From: an uncultured Chlorobiaceae bacterium
GTDB taxonomy: Bacteria; Bacteroidota; Chlorobiia; Chlorobiales; Chlorobiaceae
Direction of reading: 5' to 3'
DNA: 64,000 nucleotides
Assembly: GCA_903882665.1 (NCBI GenBank)
Contig: CAIRXW010000023.1
Location: forward strand, 1-64,000
Below, one piece after another: positions 29,310 to 40,639 of the stretch. Within the stretch, counting starts at the first letter, position 1. Each line of letters opens with the position of its first letter. The notes under the pieces were generated by a model that was not told the origin of the DNA, ran no database searches, and saw nothing but the letters and a program-made list of their open reading frames with translations. A program made the translations under genes and the position numbers.

Positions 29310-29556
29310 TGCAAACGAACTGAAGTAAATGAACAAAAAAACAAGCTCACCCTTAAACATAGACAAAAAAGCCGTCACAGGGTAGAGTTCTTCCGGCTAC
29401 GGTACATTTAATAATAACAAAAACGTATATTCAAGCAACAAATGAGTGGTGTAAATGATCTCTGCCTCTCCACTTGTAACCCTGAAATGTTGCGTCATAA
29501 ACCTTCCGTTTAGCCCGAAAACTGATCGCCGCAGATTCTTTACATTTTCGAAAAAA

Positions 29557-29585
29557 TTGACTCAAGCTCAATCTGGCCATAATTT
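29557..29585 (+). promoter_or_regulatory. Candidate sigma-70-type promoter for the TPR/glycosyltransferase gene
   Basis: TTGACT and TAATTT are separated by exactly 17 bp, 22 bp before the ATG at 29608. Both hexamers are close to the housekeeping consensus, but no transcription start is known. Confidence 0.45.
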
Positions 29586-29607
29586 TTAGACTAACAGAGA
29601 ACGAGCA

Positions 29608-32286
29608 ATGTCCTCCAGGTACAGAAACACTCCCCGTCAAAAAGTTGCGCCCAATGCCCTGTCCGCAAAAACGCAAGCGACGTTCCAGCAAGCCATGCAA
29701 CTTCACCAGCAAGGTCAGTTGGCACAAGCACAAACGCTCTACCACGAGGTACTGAAATTACAGCCCGAACATTTTGACGCATTACATCTTTCAGGGGTTG
29801 CAGCATATCAAACAAAAAATTTCCAGATGGCTGTGGAGTTGATTGGCAAAGCCATTGAAATCCAGCCCAACAATACTTCTGTTTACTACAACCTTGGCCT
29901 TGCCCTCTATGAACGAGGACAATTTAACGATGCTGTGGCCAGTTATAACCAGGCCATTGCACTGAAGCCCGACTTCGCTGAGGCGTACTGCAACCGTGGC
30001 GTTGCGCTTCAAGAAATGAATCAACTTGACGATGCTGTGGCCAGTTATGACCAGACCATTGCTCTGAAACCTGACTATGCGGAAGCTTATTGCAACCGGG
30101 GCAATGCGCTTCAGGAACTCAGGCAACTGGCCGATGCTGTTACGAGTTATGACCGGGCCATTGCACTGAAGCATGACTACGCAGAAGCTTATTACAACCG
30201 GGGCAATGCGCTCAAAGAACTAAAGCAACTTCACGATGCTGTGGCCAGTTATGACCACGCTATTACCCTGAAGCCCGACTTTGCACTTGCTTACAACAAC
30301 CGGGGCAATGTTCTCAAAGAACTAAAGCAACTTGATGATGCTGTGGCCAGTTATGACCAGACCATTGCTCTGAAGCCTGACTTCGCTGAGGCTTACAACA
30401 ACCGCGGCAATACGCTCCTGGAACTCAGGCAACTTGACGATGCTGTTACGAGTTATGACCGGGCCATTGCACTGAAGCCTGACTACGCAGAAGCTTACAG
30501 CAATCGCGGCAATGCACTCCGGCAACTCAAACAACCTGATAATGCTGTTGCAAGCTACGACCAAGCCACGGCCCTGAAACCTGACTACGCGGAAGCTTAT
30601 TATAACCGGGGCAATGCGCTCCAGGAACTCAGGCAACTTGACGATGCTGTCGCAAGTTATGACCGGGCCATTGCACTGAAGCCCGACTATGCAGATGCTT
30701 GTTACAACCGGGGCAATGCGCTTCAGGAACTGAGGCGACTTAACGATGCCTTGGCCAGTTATGACCAGGCCATTACACTGAAGCCCGACTATGGGGAGGC
30801 TTACTGTAACCGGGGCAATACGCTCCGGGAGCTCAGGGAACTTAACGATGCTGTCGCAAGTTATAAAGAAGCTCTTGCACTTAAACCCGATGGTCTGTTT
30901 TGGCTTGGTATCTACTTGCATACCATGATGCAGATTTGTGAGTGGAGCGCTCTTGACTTTCACGTCAGTCAACTTACCGAAAAAATAGAGCACCATGAAA
31001 AAGTCTCCTCACCATTTCCAATTCTTGCAATAGCAGACTCTCTCTCTTTACAAAAAGATGCCGCCAGAATTTATGTGCAGGAACAATATCCTGCAACTCA
31101 TGAATTTTCAGCAATTCCAATGCCTCCCCGGCATGATAAAATCCGCATTGGATACTACTCGGCAGATTTTCACGATCATGCAACAATGGACTTGATGGCA
31201 GGACTGTTTGAAACGCACGATCGATCAAAGTTTGAGCTTATTGCCTTTTCATTTGGGCCGGCGAAAAATGATGGAATGAGAACAAGGGTTACCAGTGCAT
31301 TTGATCGTTTTATTGATGTGCGAACACAATCTGACAGAGGGGTAACTCTTCTCTCAAGAGAGCTGGAAATCGATATTGCTGTTGACCTGAAAGGCTTCAC
31401 GCAAGATTCCCGTCCCGGTATATTTGCACTTCGGACTGCACCGATACAGATCAACTACCTTGGCTACCCGGGTAGCATGGGCGCGGAGTATATTGACTAT
31501 CTTATTGCTGACGGAACACTGATACCGGAAAGCAGCAGGCCGTATTACAGTGAAAAAATCGTCTATCTTCCCGATTGCTACCAAGTGAACGATACTCAGC
31601 GCAGTATTGCTGACAAAGTATTCACCCGCAAAGAGCTTGGCTTGCCTGAAACCGGCTTTGTTTTCTGCTGTTTCAACAACAACTACAAAATCACTCCCGC
31701 CACCTTCGATGGCTGGATGCGGATTCTCAAACAAACAGAGGGGAGCGTGCTTTGGCTTCTGGAGGACAATGTTACAGCAGCAAGCAATTTACGAAAAGAA
31801 GCAACTGAAAGAGGTGTTGAGGCTGACAGGCTGCTTTTTGCGAAACGGATGCCACTTCCGGAACATCTCGCAAGGCACCTCCATGCAGATCTCTTTCTCG
31901 ACACCCTGCCGTGCAATGCCCATACAACGGCAAGTGATGCCTTGTGGGCTGGATTACCAGTGTTGACCTGCATGGGCGAATCTTTCGCAAGCAGGGTGGC
32001 GGCAAGTCTGCTCAATGCCATTCATTTACCAGAGCTTATCACTTCAACACAGGACGAATACGAAGCTTTGGCAATTGAACTTGCCATCAGTCCGGAAAAG
32101 TCAAGATTGATCCGGGAAAAACTGGAGCGGAACCGCCTGACAACACCTCTGTTCAATACACAACTCTTCACTCAACACATCGAAGAGGCGTACAGGATGA
32201 TGTATGAGCGCTATCAGGCTGATTTGCCGCCGGATCATCTTTTTATCAAGGCCTCTTCAAGCTTTGTTATTTCGTCACGAAGATAG
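29608..32286 (+). CDS. TPR-repeat protein with O-GlcNAc-transferase-like (GT41) domain
   Basis: The 892-residue protein has about twelve 34-residue TPR units at about residues 27-430, most reading close to [20 protein letters not shown] and [17 protein letters not shown]41-type glycosyltransferase region fills the rest (about 510-885): [60 protein letters not shown] and [21 protein letters not shown]. This is the architecture of SPINDLY/O-GlcNAc transferases, which glycosylate Ser/Thr of proteins; bacterial members often modify surface or flagellar proteins. There is no signal peptide, so it is cytosolic. Its 3' end overlaps the 3' end of uvrB by 52 bp. The target is unknown. Confidence 0.92.
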   Translation: MSSRYRNTPRQKVAPNALSAKTQATFQQAMQLHQQGQLAQAQTLYHEVLKLQPEHFDALHLSGVAAYQTKNFQMAVELIGKAIEIQPNNTSVYYNLGLALYERGQFNDAVASYNQAIALKPDFAEAYCNRGVALQEMNQLDDAVASYDQTIALKPDYAEAYCNRGNALQELRQLADAVTSYDRAIALKHDYAEAYYNRGNALKELKQLHDAVASYDHAITLKPDFALAYNNRGNVLKELKQLDDAVASYDQTIALKPDFAEAYNNRGNTLLELRQLDDAVTSYDRAIALKPDYAEAYSNRGNALRQLKQPDNAVASYDQATALKPDYAEAYYNRGNALQELRQLDDAVASYDRAIALKPDYADACYNRGNALQELRRLNDALASYDQAITLKPDYGEAYCNRGNTLRELRELNDAVASYKEALALKPDGLFWLGIYLHTMMQICEWSALDFHVSQLTEKIEHHEKVSSPFPILAIADSLSLQKDAARIYVQEQYPATHEFSAIPMPPRHDKIRIGYYSADFHDHATMDLMAGLFETHDRSKFELIAFSFGPAKNDGMRTRVTSAFDRFIDVRTQSDRGVTLLSRELEIDIAVDLKGFTQDSRPGIFALRTAPIQINYLGYPGSMGAEYIDYLIADGTLIPESSRPYYSEKIVYLPDCYQVNDTQRSIADKVFTRKELGLPETGFVFCCFNNNYKITPATFDGWMRILKQTEGSVLWLLEDNVTAASNLRKEATERGVEADRLLFAKRMPLPEHLARHLHADLFLDTLPCNAHTTASDALWAGLPVLTCMGESFASRVAASLLNAIHLPELITSTQDEYEALAIELAISPEKSRLIREKLERNRLTTPLFNTQLFTQHIEEAYRMMYERYQADLPPDHLFIKASSSFVISSRR
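29929..30890 (+). repeat. 102-bp tandem repeat array encoding TPR units
   Basis: Copies of the GATGCTGT-containing unit start at 29929, 30031, 30133, 30235, 30337, 30439, 30541, 30643, 30745 and 30847, an exact 102-bp period over ten units. The DNA is far more alike between copies than protein constraint requires, indicating recent duplication or gene conversion and likely copy-number variation between strains. Confidence 0.9.
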
Positions 32287-34277
32287 GCCGCTTTTTCATA
32301 CTCCATCTGGACGGCAGCCTCCTGCATTTCAAGACGGAGTTCTGCGGCCATTGCATAGCCTGCTTCGGGTGTGAGTGTGTCGATAAGGCCGGAAAGCACC
32401 CTCTCCGGCTTGGGCTCAAGACCAAAACGCTTCCTCCGGTAACGCTCTTCCGCATCGGCCACACCGGTGGTATCAAGAATCTGGTCAACCGATTTCATGA
32501 TTGAGCAGGGGGTAATGCCATGCTCCTGGTTGTATTGCTGCTGGATGGTGCGACGTCTTGCGGTCTCATCAAGCACTTCACGGATGGAGCGGGTAATAAC
32601 ATCAGCATAGAGCACCACAAACCCGTCAAGGTTGCGGGCTGCCCTGCCTGCAATCTGCATCAGCGAACGGGTGTTGCGCAAAAAGCCCTCCTTGTCGGCA
32701 TCAAGAATGGCAACAAGGGAGACTTCCGGAAGATCAAGCCCTTCACGAAGCAGGTTGACCCCGACAAGCACATCAATATCCCCTACCCTGAGTTCCCTGA
32801 GAATCTGCATCCGCTCCAGACTCTTGATCTCCGAGTGCAGATAGCGCGAACGGATCCCCGTCTTTCTGAAAAAGTCGTGCAGATCTTCCGACATTCTTTT
32901 GGTCAAAGTCATGACCAGCACTTTGTTGCCTTTTGCCGTGTGGATACGGATTTCAGCCAGAAGGTTGTCAATTTGGCCCGTCACAGGACGAACTTCGACG
33001 GGTGGATCAAGCAAACCGGTTGGACGGACAAGCTGCTCCACGACGACACCACCGGAACGGAGCAGTTCATGTTCACTCGGGGTGGCACTGACACAGATAA
33101 CCTGGGGCGCCATAGCCTCAAACTCCTCAAAACGCAACGGACGATTATCAAGCGCCGAAGGGAGCCTGAAACCATGTTCAACCAGAATGGTTTTACGGGA
33201 GCGGTCTCCTCCATACATACCCCGTATCTGAGGCAGCGTCACATGCGATTCATCAACGACAACAAGGAAGTCCGAAGGAAAGTAGTCGAGCAGACAGCAT
33301 GGGCGTTCACCGGACGGACGACCGGAAAGGTGACTTGAGTAATTTTCAATGCCGGAACAGTAGCCAAGCTCTTTCATCATCTCAAGATCGTAGCGGGTGC
33401 GTTCTTCAATCCTGCGAGCTTCGAGAAGACGGTTTTCGGAACGAAAATAGTTTAACCTCTCCGCAAGCTCATTCTCAATGGAGAGCATCGCCACCCCAAG
33501 CTTCTCCTCGTCAGCAACAAACTGACGGGCAGGATAAATAAAAGCGTATGTTTCAACACCAAGAACCTCACCGCTGTGAATATCAAAGGTCTGGATACTT
33601 TCGATTTCAGAGCCGAAAAACTCGATGCGGAGAGCAAGCTCCTCATGAGCAGGCACAAGATCAATGATATCCCCCCTGACGCGGAACTTCCCCGGGCTCG
33701 GCTGAACATCATCGCGGATGTAATGCCGCGCTATCAGCTCCTTCAAAAAGAGATCCCGATCTTTCTCCATTCCGGAGCGGAGTTCGATAATCTGTGCTTT
33801 CCAATCTTCAGGAGAACCAAGACCGTAAATACAACTGACCGAGCTCACCACAATAACATCCTTTCTGCCGCTGAGCAAGGAGCTGGTGGCCTTGAGCCGG
33901 AGCCGTTCAATCTCCTCGTTGATGCGCAGATCTTTTGCGATATACTTGTCGAGAGAGGGGAGATAGGCTTCGGGCTGATAAAAATCGTAGTAACTGATAA
34001 AGTACTCAACGGCATTATCGGGAAAAAACTGTTTGAGTTCCCCATACAACTGCGCCGCAAGCGTCTTGTTATGGCTCATCACCAGAACTGGCTTGTCGAA
34101 ACGGGCAATAACATTGGAAATGGTAAAGGTCTTTCCCGACCCGGTAACACCAAGCAGTGTCTGATAGGGATTCCCTGAACGAACCCCTTCACAAAGGGCG
34201 TCAATAGCATTCGGCTGATCACCCGCCGGACTGTAAGGACTGACAAGATTGTATATTCCGCTCCCGTTCACCTGCAT
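32235..34277 (-). CDS. uvrB: UvrABC system protein B
   Basis: The 680-residue protein starts at the ATG at 34277 ([20 protein letters not shown]). It has Walker A ([17 protein letters not shown]), the beta-hairpin region ([18 protein letters not shown]) that clamps damaged DNA, DEAD-like [11 protein letters not shown], helicase motif VI ([10 protein letters not shown]) and a C-terminal UVR motif that binds UvrC. It verifies lesions in nucleotide excision repair. The open frame includes an unlikely GTG three codons upstream. The last 52 bp overlap the end of the convergent TPR gene. Confidence 0.98.
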   Translation of the reverse strand: MQVNGSGIYNLVSPYSPAGDQPNAIDALCEGVRSGNPYQTLLGVTGSGKTFTISNVIARFDKPVLVMSHNKTLAAQLYGELKQFFPDNAVEYFISYYDFYQPEAYLPSLDKYIAKDLRINEEIERLRLKATSSLLSGRKDVIVVSSVSCIYGLGSPEDWKAQIIELRSGMEKDRDLFLKELIARHYIRDDVQPSPGKFRVRGDIIDLVPAHEELALRIEFFGSEIESIQTFDIHSGEVLGVETYAFIYPARQFVADEEKLGVAMLSIENELAERLNYFRSENRLLEARRIEERTRYDLEMMKELGYCSGIENYSSHLSGRPSGERPCCLLDYFPSDFLVVVDESHVTLPQIRGMYGGDRSRKTILVEHGFRLPSALDNRPLRFEEFEAMAPQVICVSATPSEHELLRSGGVVVEQLVRPTGLLDPPVEVRPVTGQIDNLLAEIRIHTAKGNKVLVMTLTKRMSEDLHDFFRKTGIRSRYLHSEIKSLERMQILRELRVGDIDVLVGVNLLREGLDLPEVSLVAILDADKEGFLRNTRSLMQIAGRAARNLDGFVVLYADVITRSIREVLDETARRRTIQQQYNQEHGITPCSIMKSVDQILDTTGVADAEERYRRKRFGLEPKPERVLSGLIDTLTPEAGYAMAAELRLEMQEAAVQMEYEKAAYLRDEITKLEEALIKR

Positions 34278-34286
34278 AGACAACAC

Positions 34287-34538
34287 TCCACACTTGATAT
34301 TTTTTTCAATTCTCTCATTTCAGGGTTACAAAAGAACTATTAATACTGTTTGTTAGTTCTTCGACAATGATTATCTATCATGACAGCAACAAGTGTTTCC
34401 CTCCTGTGCAAGCCCCTTCTGGACAGATGGCTTTTTGCGGGATCTTTTTAAAAAAAAGGTCATTCAGGGTGGTTGCAATTATCCGCTTTTAATCCCATTA
34501 TTATCTTTTTTTTGATGCCGGATAATTTTCAAAGAGTT
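34287..34538. other. Divergent intergenic region between uvrB and the M16 peptidase gene
   Basis: This 252-bp AT-rich gap has no gene. It contains an 8-bp inverted repeat (AAGAACTA at 34332-34339, TAGTTCTT at 34354-34361) that could be an operator for either divergent gene. No damage-response box could be identified with confidence. Confidence 0.4.
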
Positions 34539-37460
34539 ATGACGCGCTATATCCCCATATTAACCATCGGGATACTTTTTTTGCATTTAATTTCCTGTAA
34601 ACCCATGATCAACGAAGAGAAGCCTTACCCATACACGACGGTTCCCGGAGACTCCCTCCACACAAGAATTTATACGCTCAAAAATGGACTGACGGTCTAC
34701 ATGAGCCCATACAAGGACGAACCAAGAATCTACACATCCATTGCCGTCCGGGCAGGAAGCAAGAATGACCCGGCAGAGACAACCGGTCTTGCTCACTATC
34801 TTGAGCACATGCTCTTCAAGGGAACTGACTCACTCGGCTCTCTTGACTATGCCAAGGAGCACACCGAGCTCGAAAAAATCTCCGAACTCTATGAGCAGTA
34901 CCGCTCAACCGAAGATGTGGAAAAACGGGCGGCGATCTACAAGGATATCGACAGCATTTCAAACGTGGCCGCCAGCTATACGGTACCGAACGAATATGAC
35001 AAAATTCTGAACTCCATCGGCGCCCAGGGCACCAATGCCTACACCTGGGTGGAACAGACCGTCTATGTCAACGATATCCCCTCGAACAAACTTGACCAGT
35101 GGCTCTCCATGGAGGCAGAACGGTTTCGCAACCCGGTTATGAGACTTTTTCATACGGAACTCGAAACCGTGTATGAAGAGAAGAACATGACAATGGACAG
35201 TGACAGCCGGAAAATATGGGAAAATCTTTTTGCCGGACTTTTCAAAAAGCACACCTATGGAACCCAGACCACCATTGGCAAGGCCGAGCATCTGAAAAAT
35301 CCCTCGATTCGCAATGTCGTCAACTACTACAAGAGCTACTATGTGCCGAACAACATGGCACTCTGCATTGCCGGGGACTTCGATCCGGATGCAACCATAA
35401 AGCTGATCGACAAAAAGTTCTCGGTGCTTCAGCCCAAAGAGGTGCCTCACTTTACCCCGGCGGTGGAAGATGCAATCACGGAACCCTTGGTCATCAAGGC
35501 AAAAGGGCCCGAATCTGAAGAGATCGTAATCGGATTCCGCTTCAATGGAATCAACAACTCTGATGCCGATTATATCACGCTTGCCGACAAGGTGCTGTTC
35601 AACCAGACAGCCGGCCTGATTGACCTTAACCTGAACCAGCAGCAGAAGGTACTCGATGCCGGTTCGATGCTGATAATGATGAAAGATTACTCCGCCCATA
35701 TACTGAGTGGGAAGCCGAGGGAGGGCCAGAGCCTCGACGAAGTGAAGGAGATGCTGCTCGCCCAGATCGAACTGCTCAAAGAGGGCAAGTTTCCTGACTG
35801 GCTGCTTGAAGCGGCAATCAACGACATGAAAATAGAACAACTGAAGCTCTATGAAAGCAATCGGGGGCGCGTTGAAGCCTACGTTGATGCGTTTGTGTGG
35901 GGTATGGCCTGGCCCGATCATGTAAGCCAGATTGAGCGTCTCCAGAAAATCACAAAAGAGGATCTTGTTGCATTTGTGAGGAAGCACTACAGCTCGAACT
36001 ATGTCGCGGTCTACAAAGAGCACGGTACGCCCAAGAGCGAAACAAAAATCCAGAAACCACCGATCACCCCGCTGAAGGTGAACCGGAACAGCTCGTCACC
36101 GTTTGCCGAGAAACTTCTGGCGCTGAAATCAAAAAAAACTGAACCGCTCTTTCTTGACTATAAAAAGGATATCGGTTTTTTTGATGTCAACCCATCCATC
36201 AAGCTGAACTATCTGCAAAACAACGAAAACGAACTCTTCTCGCTCTATTATGTCTTCGACATCGGAAAAAACAACAGCAAAAAAATAGAGCTTGCCCTCG
36301 AATACCTCTCCTATCTCGGGGCAGGCAATCTTACTCCTGCTGAATTCAGCCAGGAACTCTATAAAATCGGCGCAAGCTTTTCGGCATTTACTTCCGACGA
36401 TTACGTCTACCTTAAGCTTTCGGGACTTCAGAAGAACTCCGCAGCCGCCATTCGACTGCTTGAAAATCTTCTTGTTGATGCAAAACCCGACAAGGAGGCA
36501 CTTGAAAAGCTCAAAGCAGGCACACTGAAAGAGCGTACTGATGCCAAGCTGGCCAAGAAAAAGATTCTCTTTGAGGCGATGACCAATTATGGCAAATACG
36601 GCCCATCCTCGCCTTTCACCAATATTCTCAGCAATGAGCAGCTTGAACAGGTTACCTCAAAAGAGCTTCTTGATGAGGTGCACAACCTTCTGCAATACAG
36701 CCACAGGGTACTTTACTACGGCCCGGCAACGTCAGCGGAAGTGCTCAGTGAACTGCGTTCGGTGCGCCATTACCCCGAATCTTTCAAGACCCCACCGGTC
36801 ACCGACCCCTTCCATGATCTTGAGCAGCACGAGAATCTTGTCTATTTCGTCAATTACGATATGACGCAGGCGGAGGTCATTCTCATGACAAGAGATCAGC
36901 TCTACAATCCATCCATACTCCCCCTCTCCACCCTCTTCAATGAATATTACGGAGGCGGGATGTCGTCCGTGGTCTTTCAGGAGTTGCGTGAAGCCAAAGC
37001 GCTCGCCTACTCTGTTTTTTCGGTTTACAAAACACCAAAACAGAAAGATGAGCACAACTATATTGTCAGCTACATCGGCACCCAGGCAGACAAGCTTCCC
37101 GAAGCGCTTGACGGTATCAGTATCCTTATGAACAAGTTGCCTGAATCACCCGAACTCTTTGCTTCAGCCCGGAACGGCATTCTGCAGAAAATTTCAACCG
37201 AACGGCTGACGAGAACAGAAATTCTTTTCAATTACGAAGAGGCTGTCCGGCTGGGACACGACCATGATATCAGGAGGGATATTTATCGTGATGCCGCTTT
37301 GTTCACTCTATCCGATATTGAAAAATTTCACAGCGACCATTTCAGGAACAAAAAACATGTCATGCTGGTGCTTGGCAAGAAAAAAGATCTTGACATTAAA
37401 ACCCTGAAAAAGTATGGCACCGTAAAAGAACTCACGCTGAAGGATATTTTCGGCTATTAA
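34539..37460 (+). CDS. M16-family zinc metallopeptidase, predicted lipoprotein
   Basis: From the ATG at 34539 ([20 protein letters not shown]) the protein has 973 residues and a signal peptide with a Cys at the lipobox position (LISC). The N-terminal M16 half carries the inverted zinc motif [11 protein letters not shown] with the downstream Glu in ETVYEEKNM; the C-terminal half is the catalytically inactive partner ([20 protein letters not shown]). Such insulinase/pitrilysin relatives degrade peptides in the periplasm. It is followed by lptG after 42 bp and the SAM hydrolase gene, an apparent operon. Upstream in-frame ATGs at 34473 and 34515 do not improve the signal peptide. Confidence 0.93.
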   Translation: MTRYIPILTIGILFLHLISCKPMINEEKPYPYTTVPGDSLHTRIYTLKNGLTVYMSPYKDEPRIYTSIAVRAGSKNDPAETTGLAHYLEHMLFKGTDSLGSLDYAKEHTELEKISELYEQYRSTEDVEKRAAIYKDIDSISNVAASYTVPNEYDKILNSIGAQGTNAYTWVEQTVYVNDIPSNKLDQWLSMEAERFRNPVMRLFHTELETVYEEKNMTMDSDSRKIWENLFAGLFKKHTYGTQTTIGKAEHLKNPSIRNVVNYYKSYYVPNNMALCIAGDFDPDATIKLIDKKFSVLQPKEVPHFTPAVEDAITEPLVIKAKGPESEEIVIGFRFNGINNSDADYITLADKVLFNQTAGLIDLNLNQQQKVLDAGSMLIMMKDYSAHILSGKPREGQSLDEVKEMLLAQIELLKEGKFPDWLLEAAINDMKIEQLKLYESNRGRVEAYVDAFVWGMAWPDHVSQIERLQKITKEDLVAFVRKHYSSNYVAVYKEHGTPKSETKIQKPPITPLKVNRNSSSPFAEKLLALKSKKTEPLFLDYKKDIGFFDVNPSIKLNYLQNNENELFSLYYVFDIGKNNSKKIELALEYLSYLGAGNLTPAEFSQELYKIGASFSAFTSDDYVYLKLSGLQKNSAAAIRLLENLLVDAKPDKEALEKLKAGTLKERTDAKLAKKKILFEAMTNYGKYGPSSPFTNILSNEQLEQVTSKELLDEVHNLLQYSHRVLYYGPATSAEVLSELRSVRHYPESFKTPPVTDPFHDLEQHENLVYFVNYDMTQAEVILMTRDQLYNPSILPLSTLFNEYYGGGMSSVVFQELREAKALAYSVFSVYKTPKQKDEHNYIVSYIGTQADKLPEALDGISILMNKLPESPELFASARNGILQKISTERLTRTEILFNYEEAVRLGHDHDIRRDIYRDAALFTLSDIEKFHSDHFRNKKHVMLVLGKKKDLDIKTLKKYGTVKELTLKDIFGY

Positions 37461-37502
37461 ACAGTGCCTTCTGCACCCACCCTGGTGGTGGTTTGTTTAC
37501 CT

Positions 37503-38582
37503 ATGAAAATTCTCAACAAGTATATCTTCAGGCAGTTTGCAAAGGCTTTTGTTTTCAGCTCAATAGCCTTTGTCTGCCTCTTCGTTCTCGTCAACATGGT
37601 TGAAAAACTTGGCGAGTTCATGGACAAAAATCTCTCTCTGTGGGATATTGTCTGTGATTACGCCCTGGCGATACCCTCCATCATTCTCGTCATCTCACCA
37701 GTGAGCGCACTGCTCTCCTCAATACTTGTTGCCGGAAGACTCTCCTTTTCCGGTGAACTTCCAGCAATACGCTCTGCCGGTGTCAGTATGCGCCAACTGC
37801 TTCTCCCTTTTTTTACCGGCGGCATGATTATTCTCGTTTTGAATCTGCTCAACGCATGGTGGATTTCGCCCTCGGCAGTTACCGAAAAGAGTGCTTTTGA
37901 ACAGCGCTCTTTCAAAAACAATCCTGCTGCTCTTCATGAAAACAGCAATATCCACATTCTCGAACCAGGAAAACGTATGGTCTCTATAGGCACCATCAAT
38001 CCTGACTGCTCCATACTCAGCGCCGTTTCCATCGAGGAGTTCAACGGCACACGGCTCATATCGCGAACCGACACCGATACGATGCGTTACGACCAAAAAA
38101 AAAGCGAATGGATAATGCATAACGCTTCAACCCGCTTTTTTACCAGAGGGAGTGAAGCGTTTCATTTCGCACCGGTAAAACCACTGAAACTTGCACTTTC
38201 TCCGAATTCACTGGCGGAGCTTAATCTTCAGCCTGATGAAATGAACATCATCCGCCATTACCAGTACCTTTCAAAAAAGCAGAAAGCTGGTTTTTCCGGA
38301 CTGGAACGCTCAATGGTAAAATTTCACAACAAAATCGCCCTGCCATTCGCCTCTCTCATCATCATTCTTATCGGTGTACCACTTTCCGCAAAAAAAAAAC
38401 GGGGTGGGCTCGCCTCTGAAATAAGCGTCACCCTTTTCGTCGGTTTTCTCTTTTTAGGAGTGCAGAAAACCAGCGCAATCGCCGGAGACCAGGGGATGCT
38501 AAACCCGATGCTCGCCGCATGGCTTCCGAATATTCTCTTTCTCGGCATCGGCTATGCCATCTACAAAACCGCTATCGACTGA
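37503..38582 (+). CDS. lptG: LptF/LptG-family LPS-export permease
   Basis: The 359-residue protein starts MKILNKYIFRQFAKAF and has six transmembrane helices, three at each end, flanking a periplasmic beta-jellyroll region (about residues 120-255). This is the YjgP/YjgQ layout. With LptB it extracts lipopolysaccharide from the inner membrane towards LptA and LptD. The distinction between LptF and LptG is uncertain; the symbol is the better guess. The start at 37503 is preferred to the frame opening at 37464 because of the conserved N-terminal motif. Confidence 0.88.
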   Translation: MKILNKYIFRQFAKAFVFSSIAFVCLFVLVNMVEKLGEFMDKNLSLWDIVCDYALAIPSIILVISPVSALLSSILVAGRLSFSGELPAIRSAGVSMRQLLLPFFTGGMIILVLNLLNAWWISPSAVTEKSAFEQRSFKNNPAALHENSNIHILEPGKRMVSIGTINPDCSILSAVSIEEFNGTRLISRTDTDTMRYDQKKSEWIMHNASTRFFTRGSEAFHFAPVKPLKLALSPNSLAELNLQPDEMNIIRHYQYLSKKQKAGFSGLERSMVKFHNKIALPFASLIIILIGVPLSAKKKRGGLASEISVTLFVGFLFLGVQKTSAIAGDQGMLNPMLAAWLPNILFLGIGYAIYKTAID

Positions 38583-38587
38583 GCCTC

Positions 38588-39388
38588 ATGCACACTGCTC
38601 TCCCCCCTGCTGTTGTTCTCATGACCGATTTTGGCCTTAGCGACACCTATGTCGGCCAAATGAAAGGAGTCATCCTCTCTCTTGCTCCTGCTGCCCGGAT
38701 CATCGACCTTACGCATGCCGTTACAGCGCAGAACATTGCACAGGGCACCTTTCTTCTTGGGAAATCAACCCCGTATTTCCCTGACGGCACCATTTTTGTC
38801 GCAGTGGTCGATCCTGGAGTGGGCACCTCGCGCAAGGCGATTGCGGTGGAAACTGCCCGCCATATCTTTCTTGCCCCCGACAACGGCCTGCTCACCTCTA
38901 TTTTTCAGGGCGAAGAGGTCACGCACTGTGTCACCATCACCAATGAGCGCTACATGCTCCCCTCCCGCAGTTCAACCTTTCATGGCCGGGATGTTTTTTC
39001 TCCCGTAGCCGGGCATCTCGCCTCAGGCGTAGCCTTCGAGGAGCTTGGCCCAGAAATCGAACTGGCGGAATGCACAAGAATTTCCCTGCCGGGATGCCAG
39101 AGCAGAGACAACGGCGCATCATGGGAGGGAGCGATAATCTGCACCGACCATTTCGGCAACCTCGTAACCTCACTCGATTCAGAAGTGCTTGACCGCTCGA
39201 AACAGTGGCTGATCAGCGCCGGAAAAGAGCGCCTGCCGCTTTGCCGAACCTACGGAGAGGTAGCCGACCAGCAGCCGCTCGCCTACACGGGAAGCAGTGG
39301 CATGATCGAAATCGCCATCAGAAACGGCAATGCGGCAAAAATGCTTGGGTTGAACGATGGAGAGCCGGTCAGGGCTTTTTTCCGATAG
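38588..39388 (+). CDS. SAM hydroxide adenosyltransferase (DUF62 family)
   Basis: The 266-residue protein starts at the ATG at 38588, five bases after the lptG stop. It has family motifs VVLMTDFGLSDTYVGQMKG, VVDPGVGTSRKAIAVE, APDNGLLT and FHGRDVFSPVAGHLASG. Enzymes of this fold, related to fluorinases, hydrolyse S-adenosylmethionine to adenosine and methionine using hydroxide. The catalytic Asp lies in the first motif and the Arg-Asp-His triad region in FHGRD. Its physiological role is unclear; translational coupling with lptG is likely but the functional link is not evident. Confidence 0.92.
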   Translation: MHTALPPAVVLMTDFGLSDTYVGQMKGVILSLAPAARIIDLTHAVTAQNIAQGTFLLGKSTPYFPDGTIFVAVVDPGVGTSRKAIAVETARHIFLAPDNGLLTSIFQGEEVTHCVTITNERYMLPSRSSTFHGRDVFSPVAGHLASGVAFEELGPEIELAECTRISLPGCQSRDNGASWEGAIICTDHFGNLVTSLDSEVLDRSKQWLISAGKERLPLCRTYGEVADQQPLAYTGSSGMIEIAIRNGNAAKMLGLNDGEPVRAFFR

Positions 39389-39476
39389 TCCAGGCTGGCA
39401 AAAAAATGCAACGCATCGTCAAAATCATCCGCCTCTGGACTCATTATGAATAGGCAATACTAACAACACTGACGGA

Positions 39477-39517
39477 AAACACAAAGGCACCGGGTTGTTG
39501 CCGATGCCTTTGTGTTT
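39477..39517. terminator. Bidirectional terminator between the SAM hydrolase gene and rpoD
   Basis: A perfect 13-bp inverted repeat (AAACACAAAGGCA / TGCCTTTGTGTTT) with a 15-base loop lies midway between two convergent genes. The stem's A/T-rich ends provide short T-tracts on both strands. Confidence 0.75.
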
Positions 39518-39569
39518 AATTGTCATGAGTCCCAACGTGGTCATGGGACAATAGATTAAATGCGAAACG

Positions 39570-40469
39570 TCAGCTCCCGATATACTCTTTGAGAATCTTG
39601 CTGTAGGCCGACTGGCGGAGCCTGCGTATTGCCTTCTCCTTGATCTGGCGGACGCGCTCCCGTGTCAGACGAAACTTTTCGCCGATCTCTTCGAGGGTGA
39701 GCGGGTTATCCATGCCAATACCAAAATAGGACTTGATTACGTCAGCTTCACGCGGAGCAAGGACGGAGAGCGAGCGTTCGACCTCAAGGGTGAGCGAATC
39801 GCGGTTCAGGCCGTAATCGGGCAGATGGCCGTCGTTCTGCAACACATCGAGCAGTCGGTTATCGTCACCCTGGGCAAACGGGGCATCGACAGAAACATGG
39901 CGTCCGGCAATTTTCAGGGTGTCTGCTACGTCCTGCGAATCCATTTCAAGCAAGGTGGCCAGTTCCCTTGTGTTCGGGTCACGCTCAAATTCCTGCTCCA
40001 GTTGGCTGTAGGCCTTGCTGATCTTGTTAAGCGTTCCTACCCTGTTAAGCGGGAGCCTTACAATTCGCGACTGTTCGGCCAGAGCCTGAAGAATGGACTG
40101 GCGAATCCACCATACGGCATAGGAGATAAACTTGAAACCCCGGGTTTCATCAAACCTTTTGGCGGCCTTGATAAGACCAAGATTTCCTTCATTGATCAGG
40201 TCACCCAAAGTCAACCCCTGATTCTGATACTGTTTGGCAACAGAAACAACAAAGCGCAGGTTACCCTTGATCAGCTTGTCAAGAGCACGTTTCGCCCTCT
40301 TGTATTCGATCGTATCGACAGGCATATCAAAGCCCTCCTTGATCGCCTTGGTCAGCTTGACCTCATCTTCGGCTGTCAACAAGTCATATTTACCTATTTC
40401 CTGCAGATAACGATCGAGAGAGAGGCTCTCACGATTGGTTATCTGTTTGCTTATTTTAAGCTGCCTCAT
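39570..40469 (-). CDS. rpoD: Primary RNA polymerase sigma factor (RpoD/SigA)
   Basis: The 299-residue protein starts [20 protein letters not shown]. It has region 1.2 ([20 protein letters not shown]), region 2 ([31 protein letters not shown] and [16 protein letters not shown]), region 3 and the region 4.2 helix-turn-helix ([20 protein letters not shown]). Region 1.1 and the non-conserved insert of proteobacterial RpoD are absent, as is usual for the primary sigma of Bacteroidetes and Chlorobi. It should direct housekeeping transcription. Nested palindromes lie 35-78 bp upstream. Confidence 0.95.
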   Translation of the reverse strand: MRQLKISKQITNRESLSLDRYLQEIGKYDLLTAEDEVKLTKAIKEGFDMPVDTIEYKRAKRALDKLIKGNLRFVVSVAKQYQNQGLTLGDLINEGNLGLIKAAKRFDETRGFKFISYAVWWIRQSILQALAEQSRIVRLPLNRVGTLNKISKAYSQLEQEFERDPNTRELATLLEMDSQDVADTLKIAGRHVSVDAPFAQGDDNRLLDVLQNDGHLPDYGLNRDSLTLEVERSLSVLAPREADVIKSYFGIGMDNPLTLEEIGEKFRLTRERVRQIKEKAIRRLRQSAYSKILKEYIGS

Positions 40470-40503
40470 CTATTGCGTCTCCTTTCGAACTTCAGCGTTT
40501 TAA

Positions 40504-40547
40504 ACTTTTCCCGACAAATTGCATAATGCATGATAAACAGGAAAAGT
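40504..40547. promoter_or_regulatory. Nested palindromes upstream of rpoD
   Basis: An outer inverted repeat ACTTTTCC (40504-40511) / GGAAAAGT (40540-40547) encloses the palindrome TGCAT-A-ATGCA (40520-40530). It lies just before the rpoD start in the gap to valS and may be an operator or part of the promoter. Confidence 0.35.
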
Positions 40548-40639
40548 CGGAAGATATCATTTCTTGCTGACTAAATCCAAAGAAAAGATTTTTGTCTTCC
40601 CTCCATCGCAACGCACTCAAACATAATGAACCGCATTCC

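Noticed and set aside
30322-30996. Minus-strand repeat-rich open frame opposite the TPR array
   Set aside because: Produced by the 102-bp periodicity of the TPR-coding strand; the plus frame gives canonical TPRs.
34959-36023. 354-codon minus-strand open frame inside the M16 peptidase gene
   Set aside because: Antisense shadow of a gene with a clear zinc motif; no recognisable protein features.
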